64,000 nucleotides of DNA from Clostridia bacterium. Its GTDB lineage: Bacteria > Bacillota > Clostridia > Saccharofermentanales > Saccharofermentanaceae. The stretch's first letter is position 1. The number at the start of each line of letters is the position of its first letter. The DNA lies in the NCBI GenBank assembly GCA_016287245.1, contig JAEEWG010000006.1, positions 62,001-126,000 on the forward strand. The letters run 5' to 3'. Of this stretch, positions 17,212 through 25,995 are shown in pieces. A program made the translations under genes and the position numbers. Under the pieces are notes generated by a model. It saw only the letters and a list, made by a program, of their open reading frames with translations, ran no database searches and was not told the origin of the DNA.

Positions 17212-18532
17212 AGCAGGTCTCATCGGATCTCCTCTGGGGCATTCGATGTCACCTTATATCCATGAACGCATCATGGAGGCATCCGGCATCTCCGGAACTT
17301 ATGAACTTTACGAGATCTCTCCGGAGGAGCTCCCGAAATATGCCCCGATCCTCATGAAGGAACTGACGGGCTTTAATGTCACGATCCCGCATAAGGTCAG
17401 TATTCTCCCGTTTCTCGATGAGACTGCGCCGATGGTAAAAGAATACGGCGCCGCCAATACTGTCTGCGGCAAAATTGGATATAACACCGACGTGGACGGA
17501 TTTTTGTCCTGCAATATCCCGATGAACGGGAAGAAAGTCCTTCTTCTCGGCGCGGGGGGAGTGGCCCGCATGATGGCCATCGAAGCCTTAAAGGCCGGAG
17601 CGGACCTTCAGATCTGGGCCAGGTCTTCGGAAAAAGCGCAGGCGCTCGTAAACGAGTGCAAGAGCAAGGGATACGACAAAGTCGCCGTGGCCGCGGAAGC
17701 TCCGGAGGACGGATCTTTTGACACGGTATTAAACGGAACGCCCTGCGGCATGTGGCCGAATGTCCACGATACCGCGCCGCACCTTTCGGCATTAAAGAAA
17801 GACGGCACGTTCTTCGATACGATCTATAACCCGTGCCCGACCAAATCCTGCATGCAGGTCCGGGCGAACGGCGGCACCGCGGTATCGGGCTTAAAGATGC
17901 TCCTGAACCAGGCGATCGCCGCGGAAAAGATCTGGGCACCGGAGGGGCATTTTGACGAAGAAAGACTTTCCGAGATCCTGCCGGATGTAAGGAAGAAGCT
18001 TTGGGAAAAGAACCCGATCAAGGTCGTGTTTACCGGCTTTATGGGCGCGGGCAAGACCAGCATCGGAAGAAAACTTTCGGAAGAGCTGAAGATCCCGTTT
18101 CTGGATCTCGACGAGCGCATCGAAACGATCGCGGGATGCCCGATCCGGGAGATCTTCGAAAAAGACGGCGAAGAGACGTTCCGGAGGATGGAACATGACG
18201 TGCTGAAGGTCGTGCTGGAAAACTCCGGATCCGAGGTCATCTCCTTAGGCGGAGGCGTCCTGACGAATGAAGAAAACAGAAAACTTATCTCCGAGAGCAA
18301 GGCGCTGGTGATCTATCTTCAAGCCGACGCCGACACGATCTGGGAGAGAGTGAAGGCCGATACCGCAAGGCCGCTCCTTCAGGCGGCGGATAAGGATACC
18401 GCCTACCGGAATATGTGCGAGCGCTTAAAGTCCCGCGAGGAGTCCTATCTGGCCGGGGCGGACGTGGTCGTTTCCGCGGTGGGCGATAAAGAAGTCGTGT
18501 TCGACAGGGTGAAGAAACTCCTCCTGCCGTGA
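17198..18532 (+). CDS. aroE-aroK: Bifunctional shikimate dehydrogenase / shikimate kinase (AroE-AroK fusion)
   Basis: A 444-residue fusion covering two consecutive steps. Residues 1-265 are AroE: GSPLGHSMSPYIH binds shikimate, FNVTIPHK carries the catalytic Lys, NTDVDGF the catalytic Asp, and LLLGAGGVARM the NADPH-binding loop. From about residue 273 an AroK domain follows: TGFMGAGKTSIGRKL is Walker A, FLDLDERIE binds substrate and Mg2+, VISLGGGVLT is the shikimate-contacting glycine motif, and the C-terminal LKSREESYL is the adenine-side arginine motif. The ATG at 17198 follows AAGGAG, inside tyrA. All key residues appear intact in both halves, so dehydroshikimate could pass through shikimate to shikimate-3-phosphate on one chain. 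Confidence 0.93.
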   Translation: MSAIKAGLIGSPLGHSMSPYIHERIMEASGISGTYELYEISPEELPKYAPILMKELTGFNVTIPHKVSILPFLDETAPMVKEYGAANTVCGKIGYNTDVDGFLSCNIPMNGKKVLLLGAGGVARMMAIEALKAGADLQIWARSSEKAQALVNECKSKGYDKVAVAAEAPEDGSFDTVLNGTPCGMWPNVHDTAPHLSALKKDGTFFDTIYNPCPTKSCMQVRANGGTAVSGLKMLLNQAIAAEKIWAPEGHFDEERLSEILPDVRKKLWEKNPIKVVFTGFMGAGKTSIGRKLSEELKIPFLDLDERIETIAGCPIREIFEKDGEETFRRMEHDVLKVVLENSGSEVISLGGGVLTNEENRKLISESKALVIYLQADADTIWERVKADTARPLLQAADKDTAYRNMCERLKSREESYLAGADVVVSAVGDKEVVFDRVKKLLLP

Positions 18533-18635
18533 TACAATAGAAGAGGCCGGCCGGGATATCGTGGCCGGACACGCGGACCCGTTCTTTTCAGGCGGGCTCG
18601 TGAAATAAAAAGTTCAATGAAGAGAGGTAACAAAT

Positions 18636-19676
18636 ATGCCGGAAATTATGGCCAATACCAATCATGGAAAATATCCGATCCTGATCAGAACAGGTGCTCT
18701 TGCGCAGCTCGGTGATGTTGCGGGCAAGACAGTTCGAAGCAGAAAAGCATTCATCGTCACGGACGATATCGTGGAGGGTCTGTATTTCGCAGCAGCGAAA
18801 AAGTCCCTTACGGCTTCCGGTTTCGAGGTCGCTTCCTATGTGATCCCGAATGGGGAATCCAGCAAGTGCGAGACGAAACTCTTTGAGATCTATGGTGCAA
18901 TGCATGATTTCGGCATGTCGAGATCTGACCTGGTCATCGCACTCGGCGGCGGAGTCGTCGGCGATCTTGCCGGATTTGCTGCAGCTACCTATATGCGCGG
19001 CTGTAATCTCATCCAGGTACCGACCACGCTTCTGGCGCAGGTCGACTCCAGTATCGGCGGAAAGACCGGCATCGATATGCCGTTCGGCAAAAACCTGGTC
19101 GGAGCTTTCTACCAGCCGAAAGCCGTCGTCATCGATCCGGGCCTTCTGAAATCCCTGTCGAGAACGAGAATGGCAGAGGGCATGGCCGAGGTCATCAAGT
19201 ACGGATGCATCCGCGACGCGATGCTTTTCGAGGCGATCGAAAAGGGTCAGGCGGACATGGAGTGGATGATCGAGCGCTGCGTGAAGATCAAGACCACCGT
19301 CGTTCAGAACGATGAATACGATACCGGAGAGAGAATGCTCCTCAATTTCGGACACACCTGGGGTCACGCGATCGAGAAGGTATCCGGCTACACCAGATAT
19401 ACGCACGGCGAGGCGGTTGCGATCGGTATGGTCAAGGCCTGCGAGCTCGGCGTAAAACTCGGCGAAACACCGGAGGGCATCAAGGAGCGTATCATCGCTG
19501 TCCTCGAGAAGTGGCACCTGCCGACTTCGACGGATCTTCCGATAGAGGAACTCTATCAGACGATGCTTTCAGATAAGAAGAAACTCAACGGCAAGATCTA
19601 CTATGTCATGATCAACGCGATCGGCGACAGCAAGACACGCCCGCTTTCAGAGCAGGAACTTCACGACCTTCTCTGA
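18636..19676 (+). CDS. aroB: 3-dehydroquinate synthase
   Basis: A 346-residue NAD- and metal-dependent enzyme that cyclises DAHP to 3-dehydroquinate. Typical motifs are ALGGGVVGDLAGFAAATYMRG (NAD/substrate site), PTTLLAQVDSSIGGKTGID, KNLVGAFYQP, the metal ligand Glu in AEGMAEVIKYG, and the His ligands in LLNFGHTWGHAIE and YTHGEAVAIGM. The ATG follows GAGAGGTAAC. A gap of 103 bases to the previous gene holds a GC-rich inverted repeat (CCGGCC and GGCCGG, 18548-18569) without a T run, so the operon probably continues through it. Confidence 0.95.
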   Translation: MPEIMANTNHGKYPILIRTGALAQLGDVAGKTVRSRKAFIVTDDIVEGLYFAAAKKSLTASGFEVASYVIPNGESSKCETKLFEIYGAMHDFGMSRSDLVIALGGGVVGDLAGFAAATYMRGCNLIQVPTTLLAQVDSSIGGKTGIDMPFGKNLVGAFYQPKAVVIDPGLLKSLSRTRMAEGMAEVIKYGCIRDAMLFEAIEKGQADMEWMIERCVKIKTTVVQNDEYDTGERMLLNFGHTWGHAIEKVSGYTRYTHGEAVAIGMVKACELGVKLGETPEGIKERIIAVLEKWHLPTSTDLPIEELYQTMLSDKKKLNGKIYYVMINAIGDSKTRPLSEQELHDLL

Positions 19677-19692
19677 GAAAAAAGGAGATACA

Positions 19693-20988
19693 TTGGAAAA
19701 AGAACTGGAAAAGATTCATCTTTCGGCGCTTTACGCAACCGGAAAGCTTGGCGTTGTCCCGGGAAAACTGACGGGCGATGTCCTGGTTCCGCAATCGAAA
19801 AGTGCCGCTCACCGCGCGCTCATCATGGCCTTTTTGAGCGGAGATATTTCGAAAGCGAAGATCGACGAGAAGAATATCTCGGACGATATCACAGCGACGA
19901 AAACGGCGCTCCTTCAGATCGGAGAAGCCCTGAGAAACGGCACCGCGACCGAGGAATCCCCCCTTCAGATCGACTGCAAGGAATCGGGCTCGACGCTTCG
20001 TTTCCTGATCCCGCTTCTGGCGGTCCTCGGCGTTCCCACAAGACTTACCGGCTCCGGCCGCCTTCCGAAAAGACCCATCCGCGAATATGAGGATGTCTTC
20101 TCGGGTTCCGGCGCCCGGATGCTTTACGAGGATATGACCGGTCTTTCACTGCCGCTCCTCATCAAGGGCAAAATGCGCGCCGGCGATTATTCACTTCCCG
20201 GAAATGTCAGTTCCCAGTACATCTCGGGGCTCCTGATGGCGCTTTCTGCCGCGGACGGCCCTTCGCGCATTACGATCACGACAGAACTCGAATCACGACC
20301 GTACGTCGACATGACACGTGAAGTCATGCGGGAGTTCGGCGTCGATGTAGTGGAAGAAAAAAACGGCTACTATCTGAGCGGATGGGAAAAGCCCGCGCGC
20401 ACGGAGGATTTTGAAGTCGAAGCGGACTACTCGCAGGCGGCTTTCTGGCTCGTAGCCAATTACCTGGGTTCATCCATCGTACTTAAAAACCTTCCGAAAA
20501 AGACCGCGCAGGGTGACCGTGCGATCGAGACGCTCCTTTCCGGCCTTATGCAGGCAGGATCGGAAGGGAAAGACTTCGAAATGGATGCCAGAGATGTCCC
20601 GGACCTCGTACCGGTCTTCTCCATCGCCGCTGCGGCAACGAATATAAGGACCAGGATCGTCCACGCCGAGAGGCTCCGTATCAAGGAGTCGGACCGTATC
20701 GCCTCGACATCGGCGATGCTGACGGCGCTCGGTGTAATAAACGAGATCACGGAAGACGGCCTTCTGATCGAGGGAAAAGGACCCTCGGAGGATGGAAAAT
20801 ACTTCGAAGGCGCTACCATCGACAGCTGTAAGGACCACCGTCTGGTCATGGCAGCTTCTGTTGCTGCGACGGTCGCAAAAGATACAGTTTGGATCAAGGA
20901 TCCGGGTGCGGTAGAGAAGTCCTACCCGGCGTTCTTTGAGGATTATATGGATTTGGGAGGAACGATCTATGGGATCAACGTGGGGTAA
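19693..20988 (+). CDS. aroA: 5-enolpyruvylshikimate-3-phosphate synthase (TTG start)
   Basis: A 431-residue enzyme that joins PEP to shikimate-3-phosphate. Recognised by VPQSKSAAHRALIMAFL (substrate Lys and Ser), the SGSTLRFLIPLLAVLG segment (here the class-typical NAGT motif reads ESGSTLRF), LPKRPIREYEDV, GNVSSQYISGLLMAL, and the C-terminal ARLRIKESDRI-like sequence (AERLRIKESDRIAS) with CKDHRLVMA. The start is TTG at 19693, 5 bases after AAAGGAG; no ATG lies near the N-terminus. Its 3' end overlaps aroC by 20 bases. Confidence 0.94.
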   Translation: MEKELEKIHLSALYATGKLGVVPGKLTGDVLVPQSKSAAHRALIMAFLSGDISKAKIDEKNISDDITATKTALLQIGEALRNGTATEESPLQIDCKESGSTLRFLIPLLAVLGVPTRLTGSGRLPKRPIREYEDVFSGSGARMLYEDMTGLSLPLLIKGKMRAGDYSLPGNVSSQYISGLLMALSAADGPSRITITTELESRPYVDMTREVMREFGVDVVEEKNGYYLSGWEKPARTEDFEVEADYSQAAFWLVANYLGSSIVLKNLPKKTAQGDRAIETLLSGLMQAGSEGKDFEMDARDVPDLVPVFSIAAAATNIRTRIVHAERLRIKESDRIASTSAMLTALGVINEITEDGLLIEGKGPSEDGKYFEGATIDSCKDHRLVMAASVAATVAKDTVWIKDPGAVEKSYPAFFEDYMDLGGTIYGINVG

Positions 20989-22048
20989 CCGCATCAGGAT
21001 AAGTGTATTTGGAGAGTCGCACGGACCGGCGATCGGCGTCGTCATTGACGGACTTCCGGCAGGGGTTCCGATCGACGAATCCAGGATCGTGAAGGAGATG
21101 CAGAGAAGAGCTCCGGGCGGATCCCAGGCAGGCTCGACAACGCGTTCGGAACCTGACCTTCCGACCGTTCTTTCCGGCGTCTATAACGGCAAGACCACAG
21201 GCACGCCTCTTGCTATGGAGATCCTTAACACGAATACCCATTCTTCCGACTACGACGGATTTACCGTCACGCCGAGACCGGGCCATGCGGACTACACCGC
21301 ACGTCTCCGCTATAAAATGAATAACGACCCCAGAGGCGGCGGACACTTCTCCGGAAGACTGACGGCTCCGATCCTTTTTGCAGGAGCGATCGCCAAGCAG
21401 GTCTTAAAGGCCAAGTGCGGCGCGGAAGTCTATGGCCACATCATCCGTATCGGCAAGGTAGCGGCACCGAGCTGGGAAGAAGAAGAGATGCCGGTGATCC
21501 CGACGGAAGGATCTTTTCCACAGGAAAACGCTTCGACCGCTGGCCGGATGACCGCGGAGATCGAGGCGGCAAAGTTGGAGAATGACTCTGTCGGTGGTAT
21601 AGTAGAGGTGATGGCGACGGGATTCCCGGGCGGTATCGGATCGCCTATGTGGGATACAGTTGAGAGCAGTTTCGCCCAGCTCATGTTCGGAGTTCCGGCA
21701 GTCAAAGGAGTTTCCTTCGGCAGCGGCTTTGAAGTGGCAGGCAGAAGAGGCTCCCAGAACAACGACCATCTGATGTTTAAAGAAGGCAAACTCCGCATGA
21801 CCACGAACCACGGCGGCGGATTTGAAGGCGGCATCAGCAACGGCATGCCGGTCCTGGCGCAGGTCGCATTTAAGCCGACGCCCTCCATCGGAATGGAGCA
21901 GGAAACGGTCGACCTCGAGGCCAAGGAGAATACGACGATACAGATCAAGGGACGCCACGATGCGTGCATCGTACCGAGAGCGCTTCCTGTCGCAGAAGGA
22001 TGTCTGGCTCTGGCCCTTCTGGACGCGTATATGGGAAAAGGAGAATGA
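20969..22048 (+). CDS. aroC: Chorismate synthase
   Basis: A 359-residue FMN-dependent enzyme that makes chorismate from EPSP. Family signatures: GNRIRISVFGESHGPAIG at the N-terminus, RAPGGSQAGSTTRSEPD, GHADYTARLRY, DPRGGGHFSGRLTAPI and RRGSQNNDH, with RHD-type end sequence KGRHDACIVPRALPVAE. The ATG at 20969 lies within aroA, after GGGAGG; earlier in-frame ATGs would add residues not found in the family. It ends two bases before the start of aroQ. Confidence 0.95.
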   Translation: MGSTWGNRIRISVFGESHGPAIGVVIDGLPAGVPIDESRIVKEMQRRAPGGSQAGSTTRSEPDLPTVLSGVYNGKTTGTPLAMEILNTNTHSSDYDGFTVTPRPGHADYTARLRYKMNNDPRGGGHFSGRLTAPILFAGAIAKQVLKAKCGAEVYGHIIRIGKVAAPSWEEEEMPVIPTEGSFPQENASTAGRMTAEIEAAKLENDSVGGIVEVMATGFPGGIGSPMWDTVESSFAQLMFGVPAVKGVSFGSGFEVAGRRGSQNNDHLMFKEGKLRMTTNHGGGFEGGISNGMPVLAQVAFKPTPSIGMEQETVDLEAKENTTIQIKGRHDACIVPRALPVAEGCLALALLDAYMGKGE

Positions 22049-22050
22049 GC

Positions 22051-22788
22051 ATGAAGACGATTCTCATCATGAACGGACCGAATCTCTCGATGCTGGGGAA
22101 GCGTGATCCGAAACATTACGGGTCCGGCACGCTTGCGGATCTGGAGAATGCCTGCATTAACAAAGGCATCGAGCTGGGCGTGAAAGTCCGGTGTTTCCAG
22201 TCGGAATCCGAGTCGGCGATCATTCGGAAACTTCATACCTCTATGGGTGTGATCGACGGCATCGTTTTAAACGCCGGCGCATATACCCATTACAGCATCG
22301 CGATCCGTGATGCGATCGAACTTATCAAGATCCCGGTCATCGAGGTCCATCTCTCCGATATCCATAACCGCGAAGATTTCCGGAACACGTCCGTCATCGA
22401 AGCGGTCTGCGCCGAGCAGGTCTGCGGCTTGGGCGTGAAGGGATATCTCGTGGCGATGGAAAAACTCGTCGAGAAATATATTCCTTCGGACGATGGAAAA
22501 GATCCGTCCGACGATACGGATCCGCTCGCGGAAGAAAGAGCAGCCATCAACGAGATCAATAAAGAAATGATCGTTCTTTTCGAAAGAAGAATGAAGCATG
22601 TGGACCGGATCGCCGGTATCAAGGCGAAGTACGGGATGCCGACGCAGGTGCCTTCCCGTGAAGCCGAGATCCTCGAGAAGGTCGGACAGTCAGTGGAGAG
22701 TCAGTATAGTGAAGCGGCAAAGGCCTTTATGCAGGAGATCCTGCGCCTTTCCCGCGACAGACAGCAGGAAGTCAACCAGGGGAAGTGA
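22051..22788 (+). CDS. aroQ: Type II 3-dehydroquinate dehydratase fused to chorismate mutase
   Basis: A 245-residue two-domain protein. Residues 1-150 are a type II dehydroquinase: ILIMNGPNLSMLGKRDP with the conserved Asn and Arg of the active-site lid, FQSESESAIIRKLH, LNAGAYTHYSIAIRDA, and VIEVHLSDIHNREDFR with the catalytic His. From about residue 165, ERAAINEINKEMIVLFERR, HVDRIAGIK and VPSREAEILEKV form an AroQ-class all-helical chorismate mutase. The start at 22051 is preferred over an ATG at 22045 because AAAGGAG ends at 22043. This supplies both dehydroquinate dehydration and the entry step to prephenate, the substrate of TyrA. Both key regions look intact; the fusion is rare. Confidence 0.9.
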   Translation: MKTILIMNGPNLSMLGKRDPKHYGSGTLADLENACINKGIELGVKVRCFQSESESAIIRKLHTSMGVIDGIVLNAGAYTHYSIAIRDAIELIKIPVIEVHLSDIHNREDFRNTSVIEAVCAEQVCGLGVKGYLVAMEKLVEKYIPSDDGKDPSDDTDPLAEERAAINEINKEMIVLFERRMKHVDRIAGIKAKYGMPTQVPSREAEILEKVGQSVESQYSEAAKAFMQEILRLSRDRQQEVNQGK

Positions 22789-22794
22789 GACAAA

Positions 22795-25700
22795 ATGGGG
22801 AAGACGAGGTTGGGAAAACTGGCGAGCATTTTTTTGGCACTAATCTTAGTGCTGTGCCCGCTAGCGCACCTTCGTGCGATAGATGGTGTTTCGGTAAAAG
22901 TCGAATCACAGGGTGGTATTTCTTACAGATTAATTGTTACCAATTCTTCCGACCGAACAATGACTGGTTGGTCCATATCAATAACGATTCCTGATGGAGC
23001 AACATATCAGGGCAGTTGGAACTGCAAAGAAACAGTATCAGATTCCTCAGTTCGTCTGGATAGCCAATCTGATTGGCAGTGTCCCAAACCAGGAGAATCT
23101 GCTGACGTCGCCGGTTTCAATATGTCCGGTGATTTCAAACTTAGCGATATAAAAGCGTCTATCTATCCGAAATTTTCTACGACACCTACACCAGGGCCGA
23201 CTGCAACGCCAACTCCTGTTCCAACTCCAACTAAAGAGCCGACTAAGGAACCTACAAAAGAGCCTACGAAGACTCCCTCCAAGGCACCTACCAAAGAACC
23301 TACGAAGGCTCCGACAAAAGAACCTTCGAAGGCTCCTACTACTCCACCGACCAAAGCTCCGACGACTCCGCCGACACAGGGACCTACGCAGACAGTAACT
23401 CCGGTCGCACCGACGGCGACAGAAGCAACTGCGGTACCGACAGCAGAACCGACACCTTCCGGTGCAGGCCCGGTGACCACGGACACGGATCCGTCACAGA
23501 CCACGACAACAAAACCGACAGAGACGAAGCCTGATCCGAAGGGTGGTTCCGGAAAACCGGCAGCCGGCGATGACTGGCTGACCACGGACGGCAATAAGAT
23601 CGTCGATAAGAACGGCACGCAGGTATGGCTTACCGGCGTCAACTGGTTCGGCTATAACACCGGCACGAATATTTTCGACGGATGCTGGAGCTGTAATATG
23701 GACGCGGCCTTAAAGGCCATCGCCGATCACGGTTTCAATCTCCTTCGTATCCCGATCTCGGCCGAGCTGATCAACAACTGGAAAGACGGTGTTTATCCGC
23801 AGGCGAATTTCAACCAGGCGACCAATGCCGAGCTGGTCGGCATGAACAGCCAGGAGATCTTCGACTATGCGCTGCGCCTCTGTAAGAAGTACGGCATCAA
23901 GGTCATGATCGATATCCACAGCGCCAATACGGATGCTTCCGGTCACATGACGAACCTGTGGTATACCGATAAGGTATCGCTGCAGGACTACTATTCCGCG
24001 CTCGTGTACATCGCCAGCCGCTATAAAAACGACGACACGATCGTGGCTTATGACTTAAAGAACGAACCTCACGGCAAGCCGAATGAGGAGAAGGCGATCT
24101 GGAACGATTCCGAACTGGATAACAACTGGCGTCATGTTGCCAAGACCGCCGGCTGGCTGATCCTGAAATATAACCCGAATGCCCTCATCGTGATCGAGGG
24201 TATCGAGATCTATCCGAAGGATATTAAGGCGAACGGAGATTTCTCCAGCACCAACGATGCCGACTACTATTTCAACTGGTGGGGCGGCAACCTCCGCGGC
24301 GTAAAGGACTATCCGATCGACTTCGGTTCCGAAGAAAAGAACATACAGATCGTCTATTCCCCGCATGACTACGGCCCGACCGTCTATAAGCAGCCGTGGT
24401 TTGAAGGATCTTTTACATATGAATCTCTGAAAAAAGACTGCTGGGACGAAAACTGGTTCTACATCTACGAGACCGGCACAGCTCCGATCCTGATCGGTGA
24501 GTGGGGCGGTTTCATGAACGATGAAGCCAACCTTGCCTGGATGACGGACCTTCGCCAGCTGATCAGCAACTATCACCTGAACTACACGTTCTGGTGCTTC
24601 AATGCCAATTCTTCGGATACCGGCGGACTGGTGAAAGATGATTTTACGACCTGGGACGATGAGAAGTACGAGTTCGTCAAAGAAGTCCTGTGGCAGGAAG
24701 ACGGCAAGTTCGTCGGCCTCGACCACGAGGTAGCGCTTGGCGCAAACGGCATCTCGCTTTCGGCATATGCCGGTACGATCGTAAATACCGAAAATCCCTC
24801 CGCTCCGACAGAGACCACGGCGAGCGAGACGCAGGAAACGTCTGAGCCTTCGGCTTCAACACCTGTGACGCCTGCGGCAGCGGCGGTTGCGACCGCTGCA
24901 AAGAAGGGCGTGCCGGTAGGAAAGATCGTCGGTTACGGATTCCTCGCACTGCTCCTGATCCTCATCTGCATCTGCATATATCTTTACATCAAGCGCCCGA
25001 AGGACTGGAACCGCCTGATCGACCGTTTCAATCTTCCGGAAAAACTCAAACGTGATATCCCGTGGGAAGTAGCTTCGGAAGCGGCATCCGCGACGAATGT
25101 AAGTGCGAATAATGAGTTCGCAGGACGTTTCCGTCCGGTCGCAAGGACCGCAGCGCCTTCAGAAGAAACGAAGACAGCCACAGCTCCGAAAGCGGCATCC
25201 GCTGCTTCCAGTCCGTTCAAGCCGGCCCCGTCAGCTCCTGCTTCGCAAAGACCTGCTGCAGCCAGACCGGCAACCGCCAGACCTGCTACACCCGCAACCC
25301 CGGCAACTTCGGGAACCCCGGCGGCATCTGACAGTCCCTTCAAGCCGGCACGTCCGGAAAGCCCGTTCAAAGCGGCTCCGATCAAGCGGCCGAATATGCG
25401 TCCGGCGGCGCTTTCTCCTGAACAGGAGATGAGCCTTGAAGAGCGTGTGAACCGCCTTGCCGAACAGATGAAGGCAGAGGAAGCCGCACGTCAGTCGGCG
25501 ATGGCACAGGCAGAAGGCACTACTAGCACACTGGATCAGGCAGGAAAGCCGCAGATGGATGCGGCTCCGGAAGTCCAGTCTGTAGCACCTTCCCGAAGAC
25601 CTTCCGCTTTCCCGATGGCAAGACCTGCCGCAAGACCATCTGAAGCACCGGCAGCACAGAGTCCTTCGGCCGGACGGCCAATGGCAAGACCAGCAGGCAG

Positions 25701-25995
25701 ACCTGCTGAAACACCGGCGGCCAGACCAGCCGCAAAACCCTCGGATGCGGATATCCCGCCGCTGGCCAGAATGGGCGGCGCAGGCGCATCTTCGGCAGAA
25801 GCAGAAAAAGAAGATCTTCCGCCGATCGTTCCGACGTGGGCACATTCCGAACCTGAACCAGCTCGTCCGATCTGGGCGAAGAGTAATAACACGCAAGTGG
25901 AGGAATCAAAGCCGGCGACGCATGCACCGATCAAGCGACCGAACCTGAGACCGTCGGCGAAGAAACCGGATGACCCGACCAGTGACGAAAAGTAA
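22795..25995 (+). CDS. Membrane-anchored GH5 cellulase with CBM2-like domain and long Pro/Ala-rich tail
   Basis: A 1066-residue protein: signal peptide (1-28), a CBM2-like cellulose-binding domain (about 30-122, with WSISITIP, a Trp-Asn pair and DWQC), a Thr/Pro/Lys linker (about 128-255), and a GH5 catalytic domain (about 259-640) with acid/base E424 in DLKNEPHG and nucleophile E569 in IGEWGG. A Thr/Ser spacer leads to one membrane segment (711-732), followed by a basic KRPKDW stop-transfer and a 334-residue Pro/Ala/Arg-rich tail repeating SPFKPA and ARPA-like units, predicted cytoplasmic. Codons before about 23,450 are visibly more AT-rich than after, which suggests a mosaic origin. It starts 6 bases after aroQ, without its own obvious promoter. 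GH5 subfamily and exact substrate are not assigned. Confidence 0.85.
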   Translation: MGKTRLGKLASIFLALILVLCPLAHLRAIDGVSVKVESQGGISYRLIVTNSSDRTMTGWSISITIPDGATYQGSWNCKETVSDSSVRLDSQSDWQCPKPGESADVAGFNMSGDFKLSDIKASIYPKFSTTPTPGPTATPTPVPTPTKEPTKEPTKEPTKTPSKAPTKEPTKAPTKEPSKAPTTPPTKAPTTPPTQGPTQTVTPVAPTATEATAVPTAEPTPSGAGPVTTDTDPSQTTTTKPTETKPDPKGGSGKPAAGDDWLTTDGNKIVDKNGTQVWLTGVNWFGYNTGTNIFDGCWSCNMDAALKAIADHGFNLLRIPISAELINNWKDGVYPQANFNQATNAELVGMNSQEIFDYALRLCKKYGIKVMIDIHSANTDASGHMTNLWYTDKVSLQDYYSALVYIASRYKNDDTIVAYDLKNEPHGKPNEEKAIWNDSELDNNWRHVAKTAGWLILKYNPNALIVIEGIEIYPKDIKANGDFSSTNDADYYFNWWGGNLRGVKDYPIDFGSEEKNIQIVYSPHDYGPTVYKQPWFEGSFTYESLKKDCWDENWFYIYETGTAPILIGEWGGFMNDEANLAWMTDLRQLISNYHLNYTFWCFNANSSDTGGLVKDDFTTWDDEKYEFVKEVLWQEDGKFVGLDHEVALGANGISLSAYAGTIVNTENPSAPTETTASETQETSEPSASTPVTPAAAAVATAAKKGVPVGKIVGYGFLALLLILICICIYLYIKRPKDWNRLIDRFNLPEKLKRDIPWEVASEAASATNVSANNEFAGRFRPVARTAAPSEETKTATAPKAASAASSPFKPAPSAPASQRPAAARPATARPATPATPATSGTPAASDSPFKPARPESPFKAAPIKRPNMRPAALSPEQEMSLEERVNRLAEQMKAEEAARQSAMAQAEGTTSTLDQAGKPQMDAAPEVQSVAPSRRPSAFPMARPAARPSEAPAAQSPSAGRPMARPAGRPAETPAARPAAKPSDADIPPLARMGGAGASSAEAEKEDLPPIVPTWAHSEPEPARPIWAKSNNTQVEESKPATHAPIKRPNLRPSAKKPDDPTSDEK
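23197..23540 (+). repeat. Pro/Thr linker-coding repeat in the cellulase gene
   Basis: Degenerate tandem copies of a unit coding for Lys-Glu-Pro-Thr, Lys-Ala-Pro-Thr and Thr-Pro-Pro-Thr. It links the binding and catalytic domains and is likely prone to length change by slippage or unequal recombination. Confidence 0.8.

Noticed and set aside
16090..17223. A 377-codon minus-strand frame opposite tyrA
   Set aside because: Shadow of tyrA; rich in Arg/Asp, with no motif or start signal.
23224..23400. Tandem repeats in the cellulase gene as a possible CRISPR or minisatellite
   Set aside because: They are in frame, code for a Pro/Thr linker, and have no spacer pattern.
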